Shown: positions 27,538 to 38,836, counted from the stretch's first letter. The stretch is 64,000 nt of DNA from CAVQHY01 sp963712465 (GCA_963712465.1 CAVQHY010000010.1:135046-199045); one strand, 5' to 3'. The notes: generated from the letters alone by a model not told the origin. Numbers and translations: made by a program.

Positions 27538-28770
27538 ATGCGCACAATGAGGAGCGTGAGGATCGCCGGACTGCTTGCCGCTGTGCTCGGGCTCGTGCTG
27601 CCCGGGACCGCGACTGCCGCCCAGGCAACGCTGATCCCGTCCTCGGCCTGCCCGCGCCTCCCGGTCGCGTCCGGGCCGACCGTACGCGTCACCCCGGGCC
27701 AGGCAGGGCGGCTGCCCGCGATCGTGGCCGGGGCTGAGCCGGGGACGACGATCCTCCTTGCGGACGGCGTCTACGCAGTCGACGAGACGATCCGGATCCG
27801 CGCCGAGGACGTGGCCTTGCGCTCGGCGTCGGGCAAGCCGAGCGCGGTCGTGCTGGACGGCGGCTACCGCGTCGGCGACCTCGTCGCCGTCGACGCGGGC
27901 GGCGCCACGATCGCCGAGTTGACGCTCCGGCGCTCGGGCTGGCACCTCGTCCACGCCGTCCCGCCCGAGGGCGCCGACGCGCTCTCCGGGCTCTCGCTCT
28001 ACCGGCTCGCGCTCGTCGACGCCTCGCAGCAGTTCGTCAAGATCAACCCGAACGGCGGGCCCGGATCGGTCGACCGCGGCCGGCTCGAGTGCTCGACCCT
28101 CCGCCTGACCGTGGCGGGCCGACCGCGTGTCTCGACCGTGCTCCCGTGCTACACGGGCGGCATCGACGCCCACGCCGCTCGCGGCTGGGCCGTGCGGCTG
28201 AACCGCTTCTCGGGGATCTACTGCAAGGAGGGCCTCGCAGAGCACGCGGTTCACTTCTGGGTCGGCTCGCGCGATACGCTCGTCGAGCGGAACGTGATCG
28301 TGAACTGCGCGCGGGGCATCGGCTTCGGCCTGGGCGATCGAGGTCACACGGGCGGCATGATCCGCAACAACGTCGTCGTCGCCGACGGCGCCTCGATGGA
28401 CACCGGCATCGGCCTGGAGAACGCCGACGGCGCCCGCGTCTACCACAACACGGTGTGGGTGAGCGCCCGCGTGAAGGGCCACTTCAGCGGCATCGACGTC
28501 CGCTTCCCGGGCACGAGCGCTGACGTTCGCAACAACCTGACGACCCGGATCACGGTCCGCGACAGCGCCCGCGCGAGGGTCGGCGCGAACCTCGAGGGCG
28601 CCCCGGGAACGCTGTTCGTAGCGCCCGGACGGCTCGACTTCCACTTGCGGCCGTCGGCCCGGGCGGCAATCGACCGCGGCGAGCCGCTCGCCGAGGCCGG
28701 CCTCGACCTCGACGGACAGCCGCACACGCGGGGCCGGCCCGATCTCGGCGCCGATGAGCTGTCCCCCTAG
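27538..28770 (+). CDS. Secreted right-handed beta-helix protein (choice-of-anchor Q-like)
   Basis: A 410-residue exported protein. A signal peptide (residues about 8-28, IAGLLAAVLGLVLPGTATAA) is followed by repeated short turns, each with Asn/Gly/Val ladders (NRFSGIYCKEG, ERNVIVNCARGIGF, IRNNVVVADG, VYHNTVWVSA, VRNNLTTRITV). This pattern is typical of parallel beta-helices that bind or cleave polysaccharide. The C-terminus, DGQPHTRGRPDLGADE, resembles the end of choice-of-anchor Q proteins. No catalytic set can be named. It is on the opposite strand to the aro genes and overlaps the next gene by 17 bases. Confidence 0.75.
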   Translation: MRTMRSVRIAGLLAAVLGLVLPGTATAAQATLIPSSACPRLPVASGPTVRVTPGQAGRLPAIVAGAEPGTTILLADGVYAVDETIRIRAEDVALRSASGKPSAVVLDGGYRVGDLVAVDAGGATIAELTLRRSGWHLVHAVPPEGADALSGLSLYRLALVDASQQFVKINPNGGPGSVDRGRLECSTLRLTVAGRPRVSTVLPCYTGGIDAHAARGWAVRLNRFSGIYCKEGLAEHAVHFWVGSRDTLVERNVIVNCARGIGFGLGDRGHTGGMIRNNVVVADGASMDTGIGLENADGARVYHNTVWVSARVKGHFSGIDVRFPGTSADVRNNLTTRITVRDSARARVGANLEGAPGTLFVAPGRLDFHLRPSARAAIDRGEPLAEAGLDLDGQPHTRGRPDLGADELSP

Positions 28771-29806
28771 GAACATCTCGGCGAACGTGGCGAGCCGCCG
28801 CTACCTGCTCGTGAAGGGCCGAGGGGGCCTCGGAAACCGGGTGCTCGCCCTGCTGAGCGGGATTCTCTACGCTCGTCTTTCCGGACGAGTGCTCGTCGTT
28901 GACTGGAGCGACCCGATCTACTCCGACGACGGCACGAACGTCTTCCACGAGCTCTTCCGCTGCCGATCGTGCGACCCGGCTGAGAAGGTTCAGGACACCG
29001 ACTCGGTGACGCCAAAGATCTGGCGGGGTCGATTGCAGCTGTCCGTCCGGGAGCTGAAGAATACGATGTCGTGGAGCGACGATGGGGTCGCGCTCCTCGA
29101 CATCTCGTCGATCGACCTCGCCCGCATCGACTACCCGGAGGAGATCGCCGTGCTCTGGGGGTTCACGGCGAATGTCGGCGCGCTTCGGCCGTACTGTCGC
29201 GGCGAGCTCGCCCCGCTGCGACACGCATCGACGGCGGCCGTCCTGCGTGAGCTCCTGCGCACCGAGCTCGAGCCAACGCCCACGATTCGCGAGCGTGTCG
29301 ATCGGTACCGCCGCGAGCACTTCGCTCACCCGACAACAGGCGTCCACGTCCGCTACACCGATCGGAAGGTGCGCCTACCGCAGATCCTCCGGCGAGTCGA
29401 CAGGATCCTCTCGGCCGACGCGAGAACACAGATCTTTCTCGCGACCGACAGCGCGAAGGTGCGTGACCTGTTCTTCGCCAGATACCCGCATGTCGTGACC
29501 GCCCCTCACGCGCACGCTCCCGAGAGCCGAGGGCTGCACGCACCGGCCGGCGGTGCGGGACGCTTCGACCTGGGCGCCGAGGCGCTCGTCGATCTCTACC
29601 TCCTCGCGGAATGCGACAGCTTCGTCGGCGACACGACGTCGTCGTTCACGAGGGTTGCGAGCCTCCTGTCGACCGCTTCTCCCTCCCGCCGGTTCGACCT
29701 GGCGCCGCCCCGGGTGGCGAGGCTTCGCAGTCGCGAGTCCGTCGTCGCATGGACGCGTGACGTTCGCCAGATCCTCCGGGCAGAGCTGGGAAGTCGGCGT
29801 CGCTAG
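28754..29806 (+). CDS. NodZ/O-fucosyltransferase-like glycosyltransferase
   Basis: A 350-residue protein resembling GT23/O-fucosyltransferase folds. The N-terminal glycine loop VKGRGGLGNRVLALLSGILYA is the nucleotide-sugar site. VHVRYTDRK, FLATDSAKVRDLF and DLYLLAECDSFVGDTTSSFTRVA are the C-terminal donor-binding segments. It has no signal peptide, so it would act in the cytoplasm. It is probably translated with the beta-helix gene, and may modify a surface glycan. ATG 28754 overlaps the upstream stop; GTG 28787 is an alternative start. The donor sugar is unknown. Confidence 0.65.
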   Translation: MSCPPRNISANVASRRYLLVKGRGGLGNRVLALLSGILYARLSGRVLVVDWSDPIYSDDGTNVFHELFRCRSCDPAEKVQDTDSVTPKIWRGRLQLSVRELKNTMSWSDDGVALLDISSIDLARIDYPEEIAVLWGFTANVGALRPYCRGELAPLRHASTAAVLRELLRTELEPTPTIRERVDRYRREHFAHPTTGVHVRYTDRKVRLPQILRRVDRILSADARTQIFLATDSAKVRDLFFARYPHVVTAPHAHAPESRGLHAPAGGAGRFDLGAEALVDLYLLAECDSFVGDTTSSFTRVASLLSTASPSRRFDLAPPRVARLRSRESVVAWTRDVRQILRAELGSRRR

Positions 29807-30612
29807 GGCGACACCCGAACGGCAGCGCGCATGACGCCGACCGGCGCCTCCTCTCCGGTCCAGCGCTCGAACGACGCGGCGCCCTGGCGGACGAGCACCT
29901 CGAGCCCGTCGACGACGGTTCGACATCCTGCTTGGCGGGCTGCGGCGACGAGCGCCGTCTGACTCCGGTCCGGACGGTAGGCGAGATCGACGACGGCGAG
30001 CCCGGGGTGAGGCTCGACCATGAGCTCGTCCCTGGCGGGGATCGCGTTGACGAGCAGCGTCGTGTCTCCGAGCGCCGGGGGCCAGGCGTCGTCGGCGCGG
30101 ATCTCCCGACCGGGGAACCGATCGCGCAGTCGCGACACGAGCGCGTGCGAGCGCTCCGCGGTACGCGACGAGATCGTCAGCGAGGCGACATCGGCGTCGG
30201 CGAGCGCGGTCGCGACGGCCTGCGCCGCCCCGCCGGCGCCGAGCACCAGCGCATCGGCGCCCTCACAGTCGACGGCCCCGGTGACGGCAAGCCCGTCCGT
30301 GCTCGACCCGAGCACGCGACCGTCCCGGACGACGAGCGTGTTCACCGACCCCGATTTCTCCGCGACCGGGTCGATCTCGTCACAGCAGGCGAGCACAGCC
30401 GTCTTGTGGGGGATCGTCACGTTCGCCCCGGCGAAGCCCAGCGCGACGAGCCCGGCGATCGCCGCCTCCAGCCGCTCGCCCTCGACCGGGAGCGGGACGT
30501 AGGCCCAGTCGAGCCCGAGCGCCTCGAAGGCCGCGTTGTGCATGCGCGGAGACAGCGAGTGCGAGACCGGGTCGCCGACGATCCCGACGAGCCGGGTGGC
30601 GGCGGTCAGCAA
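29803..30612 (-). CDS. aroE: Shikimate dehydrogenase
   Basis: Reduces 3-dehydroshikimate with NADPH. The 269-residue protein has GIVGDPVSHSLSPRMHNAAF, GANVTIPHKTAV (catalytic Lys), STDGLAV and the Rossmann loop VLGAGGAAQAVATAL. TTG start at 30612 overlaps the mltG stop. Its TAG stop shares the four bases CTAG with the stop of the glycosyltransferase gene coming from the other strand. Confidence 0.94.
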   Translation of the reverse strand: MLTAATRLVGIVGDPVSHSLSPRMHNAAFEALGLDWAYVPLPVEGERLEAAIAGLVALGFAGANVTIPHKTAVLACCDEIDPVAEKSGSVNTLVVRDGRVLGSSTDGLAVTGAVDCEGADALVLGAGGAAQAVATALADADVASLTISSRTAERSHALVSRLRDRFPGREIRADDAWPPALGDTTLLVNAIPARDELMVEPHPGLAVVDLAYRPDRSQTALVAAARQAGCRTVVDGLEVLVRQGAASFERWTGEEAPVGVMRAAVRVSP

Positions 30613-31526
30613 TCGAGCCCTTTCCGCGTGTAGTCGAGGAACTTCTGCTCGCTCTTCGTGAAGAAATGACTCTTGCAGTCGGGCTTGCGGACGAAGTAGA
30701 GGTAGTCGACGGCCGCCGGATGCGCGGCCGCCTGCATCGACGCCAGCCCGGGGTTCGAGATCGGCGTCGGCGGCAGTCCCTGGCGGTTGCGCGTGTTGTA
30801 CGGGTTGTCGGAGTCGAGCTGGCTCTGGCGGATCGCCTCCGTCGGCGGGATGTCGAGCCCGTAGCGGATCGTCGCGTCGATCCCGAGCGGCATTCGCGCG
30901 CGCAGCCGGTTGTAGATCACCGCCGCGACGAGCGCACGCTCCTTCGGAACCTGCACCTCCTCCTCGACCATCGAGGCGATGATCAGCACGTCGTAGGGCG
31001 TGAGGTTTTTCGACTCCGCATACGCGAGATCGACCTCGCCCCAGGCGTCGTCGAAGCTCTCGAGCTGCTGCTCGACGAGCTCCCTCGACGTCGTCTCCGA
31101 GTCGAAGTCGTAGGTGGCCGGAAACAGAAACCCCTCGAGGTTTCGCGCCTCCGGGGCCTCGAACCCCTTGGGGATCGGCGTCGCCTTCGTCCGGCTCGCG
31201 TTCAGGTAGCCCTTCTCGGACAGCGCCGGGGTGATTCCCCGCTCGTCGGCCGCGATCTCGTTGACCTCGGTGACGCGGTCGGCCATCTGCCTCCGGGTGA
31301 AGCCTTCCGGGAACACGATCCGCAGCGTCGGCAGCGGCGGCGGGGGAGCAGCCTCGGTCGTCGTCTGCGCGTCCGGACCGCCGCGGGCCGCAACCGCCCA
31401 CACGACGACCGCGAGGATCGCGGCGCCGAGTAGCAGCCCGGCGAGCGCGCCGACATGGCGCCCACCCCCGCCTCGCCGGCGTGGCGGGGGCCGCCGCCCG
31501 CTCGGCTCCGTGGGCCGATCAGCCAC
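30606..31526 (-). CDS. mltG: Endolytic murein transglycosylase MltG
   Basis: Cleaves nascent peptidoglycan strands at the membrane. The 306-residue protein has a short Arg-rich cytoplasmic start and one helix (VGALAGLLLGAAILAVVVWAVAA). A LysM-like region (RIVFPEGFTRRQMADRVTEV) and the YceG domain follow. The catalytic Glu lies in IASMVEEEVQVPKERALVAAVIYNRL, with the IDATIRYGL segment after it. GTG at 31526 overlaps ruvX by eight bases. The ruvX-mltG-aroE order is widely conserved. Confidence 0.93.
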   Translation of the reverse strand: MADRPTEPSGRRPPPRRRGGGGRHVGALAGLLLGAAILAVVVWAVAARGGPDAQTTTEAAPPPPLPTLRIVFPEGFTRRQMADRVTEVNEIAADERGITPALSEKGYLNASRTKATPIPKGFEAPEARNLEGFLFPATYDFDSETTSRELVEQQLESFDDAWGEVDLAYAESKNLTPYDVLIIASMVEEEVQVPKERALVAAVIYNRLRARMPLGIDATIRYGLDIPPTEAIRQSQLDSDNPYNTRNRQGLPPTPISNPGLASMQAAAHPAAVDYLYFVRKPDCKSHFFTKSEQKFLDYTRKGLDC

Positions 31527-31908
31527 GCGCCAGCCACGTGAGGTAGCCGTCCAGCAGGTGGGCCGCCGCGACCGCGTCCTCGGGCGCATCCCCCCCGCTC
31601 GCCCGCGCGAGCTTGGTCGTGAAGCGCTCGTCGAAGCTCTCCACCGGAAGCTCGGTCGCTCGGCGAAGCACGTCGACGAATCGCTCCGTCTCGTGGGCCT
31701 GGGCGCCACGCTCCCCGCGAAGCGTCACCGGCATGCCGACCACGATCCGCTCGACCTCCTCGGCCGTCGCGAGCGCGAGCACCCGGGCGATCCCGGCCTC
31801 CGTCGCCGCCTTCTCGACCACGTCGAGGGGGCGAGCGAGCGTGCCGGTGGGGTCGGAGACGGCGACGCCGGTGCGCGCGGCCCCGTAGTCGAGAGCCATG
31901 ACCTTCAC
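31519..31908 (-). CDS. ruvX: Holliday-junction-resolvase-like protein RuvX/YqgF
   Basis: A 129-residue RNase H-fold protein involved in rRNA 5'-end processing and possibly in recombination. The catalytic Asp lies in MALDYGAARTGVAVSD, followed by VVGMPVTLRGERG, ESFDERFTT and EDAVAAAHLLDGYL. GTG at 31908 is nine bases from a TAGACT box (31918-31923). ATG at 31899 with a GGTGAAGG site is an equally good start. Confidence 0.9.
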   Translation of the reverse strand: MKVMALDYGAARTGVAVSDPTGTLARPLDVVEKAATEAGIARVLALATAEEVERIVVGMPVTLRGERGAQAHETERFVDVLRRATELPVESFDERFTTKLARASGGDAPEDAVAAAHLLDGYLTWLARG

Positions 31909-32113
31909 CGGCGAGCAAGTCTAGTCATGGGCTCTGTCGTCCCCTCCCGGTCGCCATTCCGGCTCCATCGGCCTGCTCGGACAGGCCCTCCGTGCCGGTT
32001 GGCAGGCGAAACGGCGCCGAGACCGTCGCGCCCGCCGGGGAAGGCGTTCGGGATACCTACGGTCGAGAGGCCGCCGCGATCCCCGCGGCGCCACCTCGTC
32101 CAAGGAGAAGCGT

Positions 32114-34105
<1,992 letters not shown>

Positions 34106-34127
34106 CTGCGAACGGCGGCTGTCGTAC

Positions 34128-34157
34128 GGGGAGCGTCGGCCTCGGCCGGCGCTCCCC
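34128..34157. terminator. Strong hairpin between convergent RTX gene and alaS
   Basis: GGGGAGCG (34128-34135) pairs with CGCTCCCC (34150-34157), and inside it CGGCC pairs with GGCCG, leaving a two-base loop. It lies 23 bases after one stop and 11 before the other, so it could stop transcription from both sides. Confidence 0.65.
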
Positions 34158-34167
34158 CAGCGCCCGT

Positions 34168-36769
34168 CTATGCGAGGGCGTCGAGAAGAGCTTGCTCGGC
34201 GGCAGCGAGCGCCTCGCCGAGCTTCTCGGGCTCGCGTCCGCCCGCGCGCGCCATGGTCGGTCGGCCTCCGCCGCCGCCCCCGACGAGCGCCGCCGCCGCC
34301 CTGACGACGTCGTTGGCGCTCACGCCACGGTCGGCAACGGACTGATCGAAGTTCGCGACGAGGTGGACGCGCCCGTCCTCGCGCGCTCCGAGCACCACGG
34401 CTGCCGGCGCCGCCTTCTGCTTCACGCGGTCGGAGAGATCGAGGAGCGCATCCGCGCCCATCTCCCCGACCTCGGCCGTGACGACCGACACCCCACCCGC
34501 CTGCTTCGCCGCCGCGACCAGCCCACCGAGAACGTCCTCCCCACCTCCGGCGGGCGGCGCCGTCTTCCTCGCCTCCCTGCGCACGCGCTCGAGCTCCGCG
34601 CGAAGCTCGCCGGCCTCGTGCGCCTGTCCCCGCAGGAGCGCGAACGCCTCACCGGACGTGACCGCCTCGATCCGCCGCACCCCGGACCCGACCGACCCCT
34701 CGGACAGGATGGCGAAGGCCCCGATCTCGGCGGTCGTGCGCACGTGGGTCCCCCCGCAGAGCTCGCGGGAGAACGCCTCGTCTCCGGATCCGATCTCGAC
34801 CACGCGGACGATGTCGCCGTACTTCTCCCCGAAGAGCATCATCGCGCCGAGGCGCCTCGCCTCGTCGATCGGAGTCTCAAAGGCGTGCACGGGCAGGTTG
34901 GCGAAGATCCGCTCGTTCACGATCTCCTCGACACGGGCTCGCTGGTCCGTGCTCAGGGCGTGGCCGTGCGTGAAGTCGAAGCGGAGCTTGTCCGGCCGGA
35001 CGGCCGATCCGGCCTGGCGGACATGGTCGCCGAGAACCTCCTGCAGCGCCCTGTGCAGAAGGTGCGTCCCCGTGTGATTCGCCATCGTCGGGAAGCGCGC
35101 CCGCCAGGAGACGACGGCGTGAACGCGGTCGCCGGCAGCGAGCCCCTCCCCCTCGAGAAGAAGCGCTTGGTCGTCGCCGAAGCGATAGGCGGAGACGAGG
35201 CGCGCCCGCTTCCCGTCATCGGTCTCGACCCATCCCTGGTCGGTGACTTGACCGCCGCCTTCCGCGTAGAACGGGGACTCGCGGAGCTTCGCGAGGAGCA
35301 TCCCTTCTCCGAGGTCGGCGAGCGCACCGACCTGGGTCAGCACCTCGGTTCGCTCGTGGCCGACGAAAGCCGTCGCGAACCCGGCCGCGCGCACGAAGTC
35401 GGCTGCCCGCTCGAGGTCGCCGCCCCCACCCGCACCGACGCGCGAGCGCGCGCGCTGCTCCGCCATCAGCCTGTTGAAGCCGTCGATGTCAATGGCCAAG
35501 CCGCGCTCCTCGGCCAACTCGCGCGTGAGCTCGACGGGAAAGCCGTACGTGTCGTGGAGGACGAAGACATCGGCGCCGGCGATGGCGGTGGCACCTGCTG
35601 CTGCCGGCACGTTGATGGTCTTGTCGACAACCTCTTCGAACAGACGCGTGCCCCGATCGAGCGTCAGTGCGAACCGCTCCTCCTCCGCGGTGAGAACCTG
35701 GCGGATCTCGCCCTGGCTCTCGACCAGCTCCGGATACACGGCACCCATCCGCTCGACGACCACGTCCGCGAGACCGGCGAGGAACGGCGCCTCGAGACCG
35801 ATCCGGCTGCCGTGCTGGACCGCACGCCGCACGACGCGGCGGAGGATGTAGCCGCGCCCCTCGTTCGACGGGGTGACGCCGTCGGCGACGAGGAACGTCA
35901 TCGCACGCCCGTGATCCGCGAGCACGCGGTGCGCCTTCGTCGCCAGCTCCGACTCGCCGTAGCGCGTGCCGGTCTGCGCGGCGACCCAGTCCATGAGCGG
36001 CCGGAACCCGTCCGTCTCGTACACCGAGTCGACCCCCTGCAGCAGAGCCGCACCCCGCTCGACGCCGAGGCCCGTGTCGATGTTTTGCGACGGCAGCGGC
36101 GTGAGCGTGCCGTCCTCGCGGAGATCGAGCTCCATGAAGACCAGATTCCAGAACTCGAGAAAGCGCTCGCAATCGCAGCCGGGCGCGCAGTCCCGCTCGT
36201 CCGCAGCCGTGCTCGGCACCTCGGTCGTAGTACAGCTCAGAGCAGGGCCCACAGGGACCGGTCGGACCGGCCTGCCAGAAGTTCTCGCTGCGCGGCAGAT
36301 CGACGATCCGCTCGACGGGGATCCCGACCCGTTCCCAGCCGGCGACGGCGACCTCGTCGCGACCGAGCCCGAGCTCCGGGTCGCCCGCGAATACGGTCGC
36401 CCACACCCTCTCGACGGCAAAGCCGAGCCGCTCGGTGGTGAACTCCCACGCGAGGTCGATCGCGCCGTCCTTGAAGTAGTCGCCGATCGAGAAGTTCCCG
36501 AGCATCTCGAAGAACGTCAGGTGGCGCGTGGTCAGCCCGACCGAGTCGATATCCGTCGCGCGAAAACACTTCTGCGCGGATGTGAGCCGCCTCGCGGGCG
36601 GCTCCTCGAGCCCGAGGAAGTACGGCTTGAGCGGCTGCATTCCGGCGGTCGTCAGAAGGACCGACGGATCATGTGTCGGGGGAACGAGCGAGCCAGAGGG
36701 CCGCCGCAGGTGTCCCTTCGACTCGAAAAACGAGAGGTACCCCTCCCGCAGCTCGTCCGAGCTTCGCAC
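34168..36769 (-). CDS. alaS: Alanyl-tRNA synthetase with an apparent one-base frameshift
   Basis: Charges tRNA-Ala. The N-terminal part reads from GTG 36769 (SSDELREGYLSFFESKGH, the catalytic FFEMLGNFSIGDYFK). The rest reads in the next frame (CAPGCDCERFLEFWNLVFMELD, SQNIDTGLG, editing HTGTHLLHRAL and CGGTHVRTTAEIG, then the C-Ala domain). The break is near 36200-36205, after ELYYDRGAEHGCG. Homologues have nine bases between the Cys and DCAPG codons; here there are ten, so one extra base is present. All domains are otherwise intact. The gene is essential and no second copy is seen, so a sequence error is likelier than loss. TAGAAT sits six bases before the start. Confidence 0.88.
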
Positions 36770-36775
36770 GCCGTG

Positions 36776-36781
36776 ATTCTA
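36776..36781 (-). promoter_or_regulatory. -10 box TAGAAT of alaS, leaderless
   Basis: TAGAAT on the reverse strand, six bases before the GTG at 36769; same spacing as recO, deoB, hutU and the ABC exporter. Confidence 0.5.
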
Positions 36782-36826
36782 CGTTCGGCTCGCGTGAGGC
36801 CCGGCCGGCCTCGGGCGACGGAGGAC

Positions 36827-36847
36827 CCCGCTAGCCCAGCTAGCGGG
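36827..36847 (-). terminator. Hairpin covering the mnmA stop codon
   Basis: CCCGCTAGC (36827-36835) and GCTAGCGGG (36839-36847) form a perfect nine-pair stem with the loop CCA. The mnmA TAG lies in its 5' arm on the transcript. Confidence 0.5.
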
Positions 36848-38129
36848 ACGACGAGATCGTGCCCGCCCCGACGACTGCGTCGTCCTCGTACAGGACCGCG
36901 ACCTGTCCCGTGGCAACGCCGTACGCCGGCTCATCGAGCGTCAGGCGAAAACCGCGGGCGGTCCGGTCGACGAGAGCCCGCGTTGCCGGCGCGCGGAAGC
37001 GCAGCTTCGCTTCGACGCGCTCCACCGGGACGAAGAGGCGTCCTGCCCGAGCGATGACGCGCGTACGGGCGAGGTCCTCGCGCGGACCGACGATGACGGC
37101 GTTCCGGGCGGGTAGCGTCCGGGTCGCATAGAGGGGATGCGGGCCTGAGACGCCGAGGCCGCGCCGCTGCCCGGGGGTGTACCGCCAGAAGCCTGCGTGC
37201 CGCCCGAGCTCGCGACCGTCCGCGTCCAGGATCGGGCCGTCGGCGGCGCCGACGCCGTGGCGGGCGAGAAAGTCCCGGTAGTCGCCGCCCCCGAGAAAGC
37301 ACGCCTCCTGGCTCTCGACTCGCTCCGCCGCGGCGAGTCCCGCGGCGCGGGCCTGGGCGCGAGTCTCACCCTTGGCTTGCCCGCCGAGAGGAAACCACAG
37401 CCGCGCCAGCACATGGGGATCGAGCGTCGCGAGCATGTACGACTGATCCTTGGCCGCGTCCGTTCCCCGCGCGAGGAGGAGACGGCCCCGGTGCTGCACG
37501 AGCCGGGCATAGTGGCCGGTCGCGAGCCGGGCTGCGCCGACGCGCCGGGCGAACGCGAGCAGCTCCCGAAAGCGGAAGCTCCCGTTGCAGCGGCTGCACG
37601 GATTCGGAGTCTCGCCGCGAGCGTACCCCGAGACGAACGGCGCGACCACGGCCGAGCGAAAGCCGGAGCGTAGATCGAGGGTCACGTGCGGCACGCCCAG
37701 CGAATGGCAGGTCTCGCGCGCCGCCACGACCGACGCCGGGGAGCAGCAGGCACGGTCCGAGTCTGCCCTGGTCGGATCGGTCCAGAGCCGAAGGGTCACT
37801 CCGACCGGGTCGTAGCCTTCCTCGCGCGCGCGTACGAGCGCGACCGCCGAGTCGACCCCGCCGCTCATGGCCACCGCGACGCGCTTCGGGTCGTGCGGGG
37901 CGGACACGGCCGGCCCGAGCGCGTCGTGCAGCGCGTCGAGCGCGAGACCGTCACCCGTCACCGCGGCCGCGCCGAGCAGGTGCCGGCCGCGCACGCTCCG
38001 GCAGAGGTCGGCCACGCCGGGCCCCTCCCCGCGCGCGGAGACGATCCGCCGGTCGACGACCTCGAGCGCGATCCAGGCGAGGTCCCCGTCGCGGGCGGCG
38101 TTGCCGACGAACTCGTTCACGGGGGTCAC
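36840..38129 (-). CDS. mnmA: tRNA 2-thiouridylase MnmA with an extra NifU-like N-terminal domain
   Basis: Makes the 2-thio group of U34 in Lys, Glu and Gln tRNAs. The PP-loop AMSGGVDSAVALV lies at about 87-98, instead of near the start. The first catalytic Cys is C178 in TPNPCSRCN, the second in EACFLGGGDYRDF. The extra roughly 80 residues in front (DLAWIALEVVDRRIVSARGE, RGRHLLGAAAVTGDGLALDAL) follow the pattern of the NifU/IscU Fe-S scaffold. The usual cluster Cys are missing; only C43 remains. GTG 38129 or 38120 are both possible starts. Total about 429 residues against the usual 360. Confidence 0.88.
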   Translation of the reverse strand: MTPVNEFVGNAARDGDLAWIALEVVDRRIVSARGEGPGVADLCRSVRGRHLLGAAAVTGDGLALDALHDALGPAVSAPHDPKRVAVAMSGGVDSAVALVRAREEGYDPVGVTLRLWTDPTRADSDRACCSPASVVAARETCHSLGVPHVTLDLRSGFRSAVVAPFVSGYARGETPNPCSRCNGSFRFRELLAFARRVGAARLATGHYARLVQHRGRLLLARGTDAAKDQSYMLATLDPHVLARLWFPLGGQAKGETRAQARAAGLAAAERVESQEACFLGGGDYRDFLARHGVGAADGPILDADGRELGRHAGFWRYTPGQRRGLGVSGPHPLYATRTLPARNAVIVGPREDLARTRVIARAGRLFVPVERVEAKLRFRAPATRALVDRTARGFRLTLDEPAYGVATGQVAVLYEDDAVVGAGTISSSR

Positions 38130-38397
38130 GGTAGCGCCTCGAGAAAGGTGACCCGGCCCCCCAGCGGGGAGCCGGGTCGTCTCCACCGCGCCGATTGGCT
38201 CCGCACGAGAGGAACCTGGCGTACCAGGTGGGTGCCCTGCCAGGCGACGCTTTCTGGGCGGCGCCCGGACCCGGGCTCCCTTCATGTAGGCGTTGGTTCT
38301 ACATTTGCGCGCGAAGCCCCGCACGCGGTCGAGCAACTCTCACTCTAGAGGGTCGATCGCGGCTGGTGCGGCCGCGCCCTCGCCTGTCGAACGCGTC
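38130..38397 (-). promoter_or_regulatory. Structured leader upstream of mnmA
   Basis: About 270 bases without a gene. On the reverse strand TAGAGT and TGTAGAAC (about 38303-38355) could be -10 boxes. They are followed by a leader with several inverted repeats: CCTGG-CGTA-CCAGG near 38215-38230, CCCGGGTCCGGG near 38268-38280, and a strong hairpin, GACCCGGC...CCCC/GGGG...GCCGGGTC, at 38150-38178. That hairpin ends 20 bases before the GTG start and could act as an attenuator or as the terminator of the leader. It matches no riboswitch class I know. Confidence 0.35.
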
Positions 38398-38796
38398 TCA
38401 GTCGTCCGAGTGCATCGCGGCCGGACGCTCCTGCGGGGCAGGCTGCGGCGGGAACTCCGGCTGCGCGTCGTCCTGCTCGGGGCGAGGAGACCGACCGACA
38501 TCCCGGTCGGCCGGGAGCATCGAATCGGCGGAGGCGGCCGAGCCCGCACCCGGGTAGGCTCCCGCGCCGGCCGCCCGCGTAGCGGACGCCGCATTCCACC
38601 GCGGCCGCCCGGGCGGCATCTGGCGTTGCTCCTCTCGCCAGGAGAACCACTCGACGACCGCGGCCACACCCCAGGCCGCGAGCATCAGGAGGATCACGGC
38701 CACGGGGGTGACGTCCGCGAGCCAGAGCACGACTGCGACCAGGACGAGGAACGCGGCGAGCGCGATGAGCCGGAACATCCGACGGCGATCGGGCAC
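38398..38796 (-). CDS. Small membrane protein, two helices and a long acidic/proline tail
   Basis: A 132-residue protein of unknown function. An Arg-rich start is followed by two hydrophobic helices (FRLIALAAFLVLVAVVLWLADV and AVILLMLAAWGVAAVVEWF). A disordered cytoplasmic tail rich in Pro, Ala, Gln and Asp follows. GTG 38796; ATG 38778 is an alternative. It lies 40 bases downstream of the DivIVA-like gene on the same strand, which suggests an envelope or division role, but nothing more can be said. Confidence 0.65.
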   Translation of the reverse strand: MPDRRRMFRLIALAAFLVLVAVVLWLADVTPVAVILLMLAAWGVAAVVEWFSWREEQRQMPPGRPRWNAASATRAAGAGAYPGAGSAASADSMLPADRDVGRSPRPEQDDAQPEFPPQPAPQERPAAMHSDD

Positions 38797-38836
38797 GTCG
38801 AGAGACTACGCGCTCGCGCCCTCCCGCTGCCCGAAG

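Noticed and set aside
36195..36210. Programmed frameshift in alaS
   Set aside because: There is no slippery run or obvious stimulator at the shift; one extra base is a simpler explanation.
38180..38300. SRP RNA, RNase P RNA or a known riboswitch
   Set aside because: I looked for the conserved SRP tetraloop region, RNase P core and common riboswitch cores; none are present.
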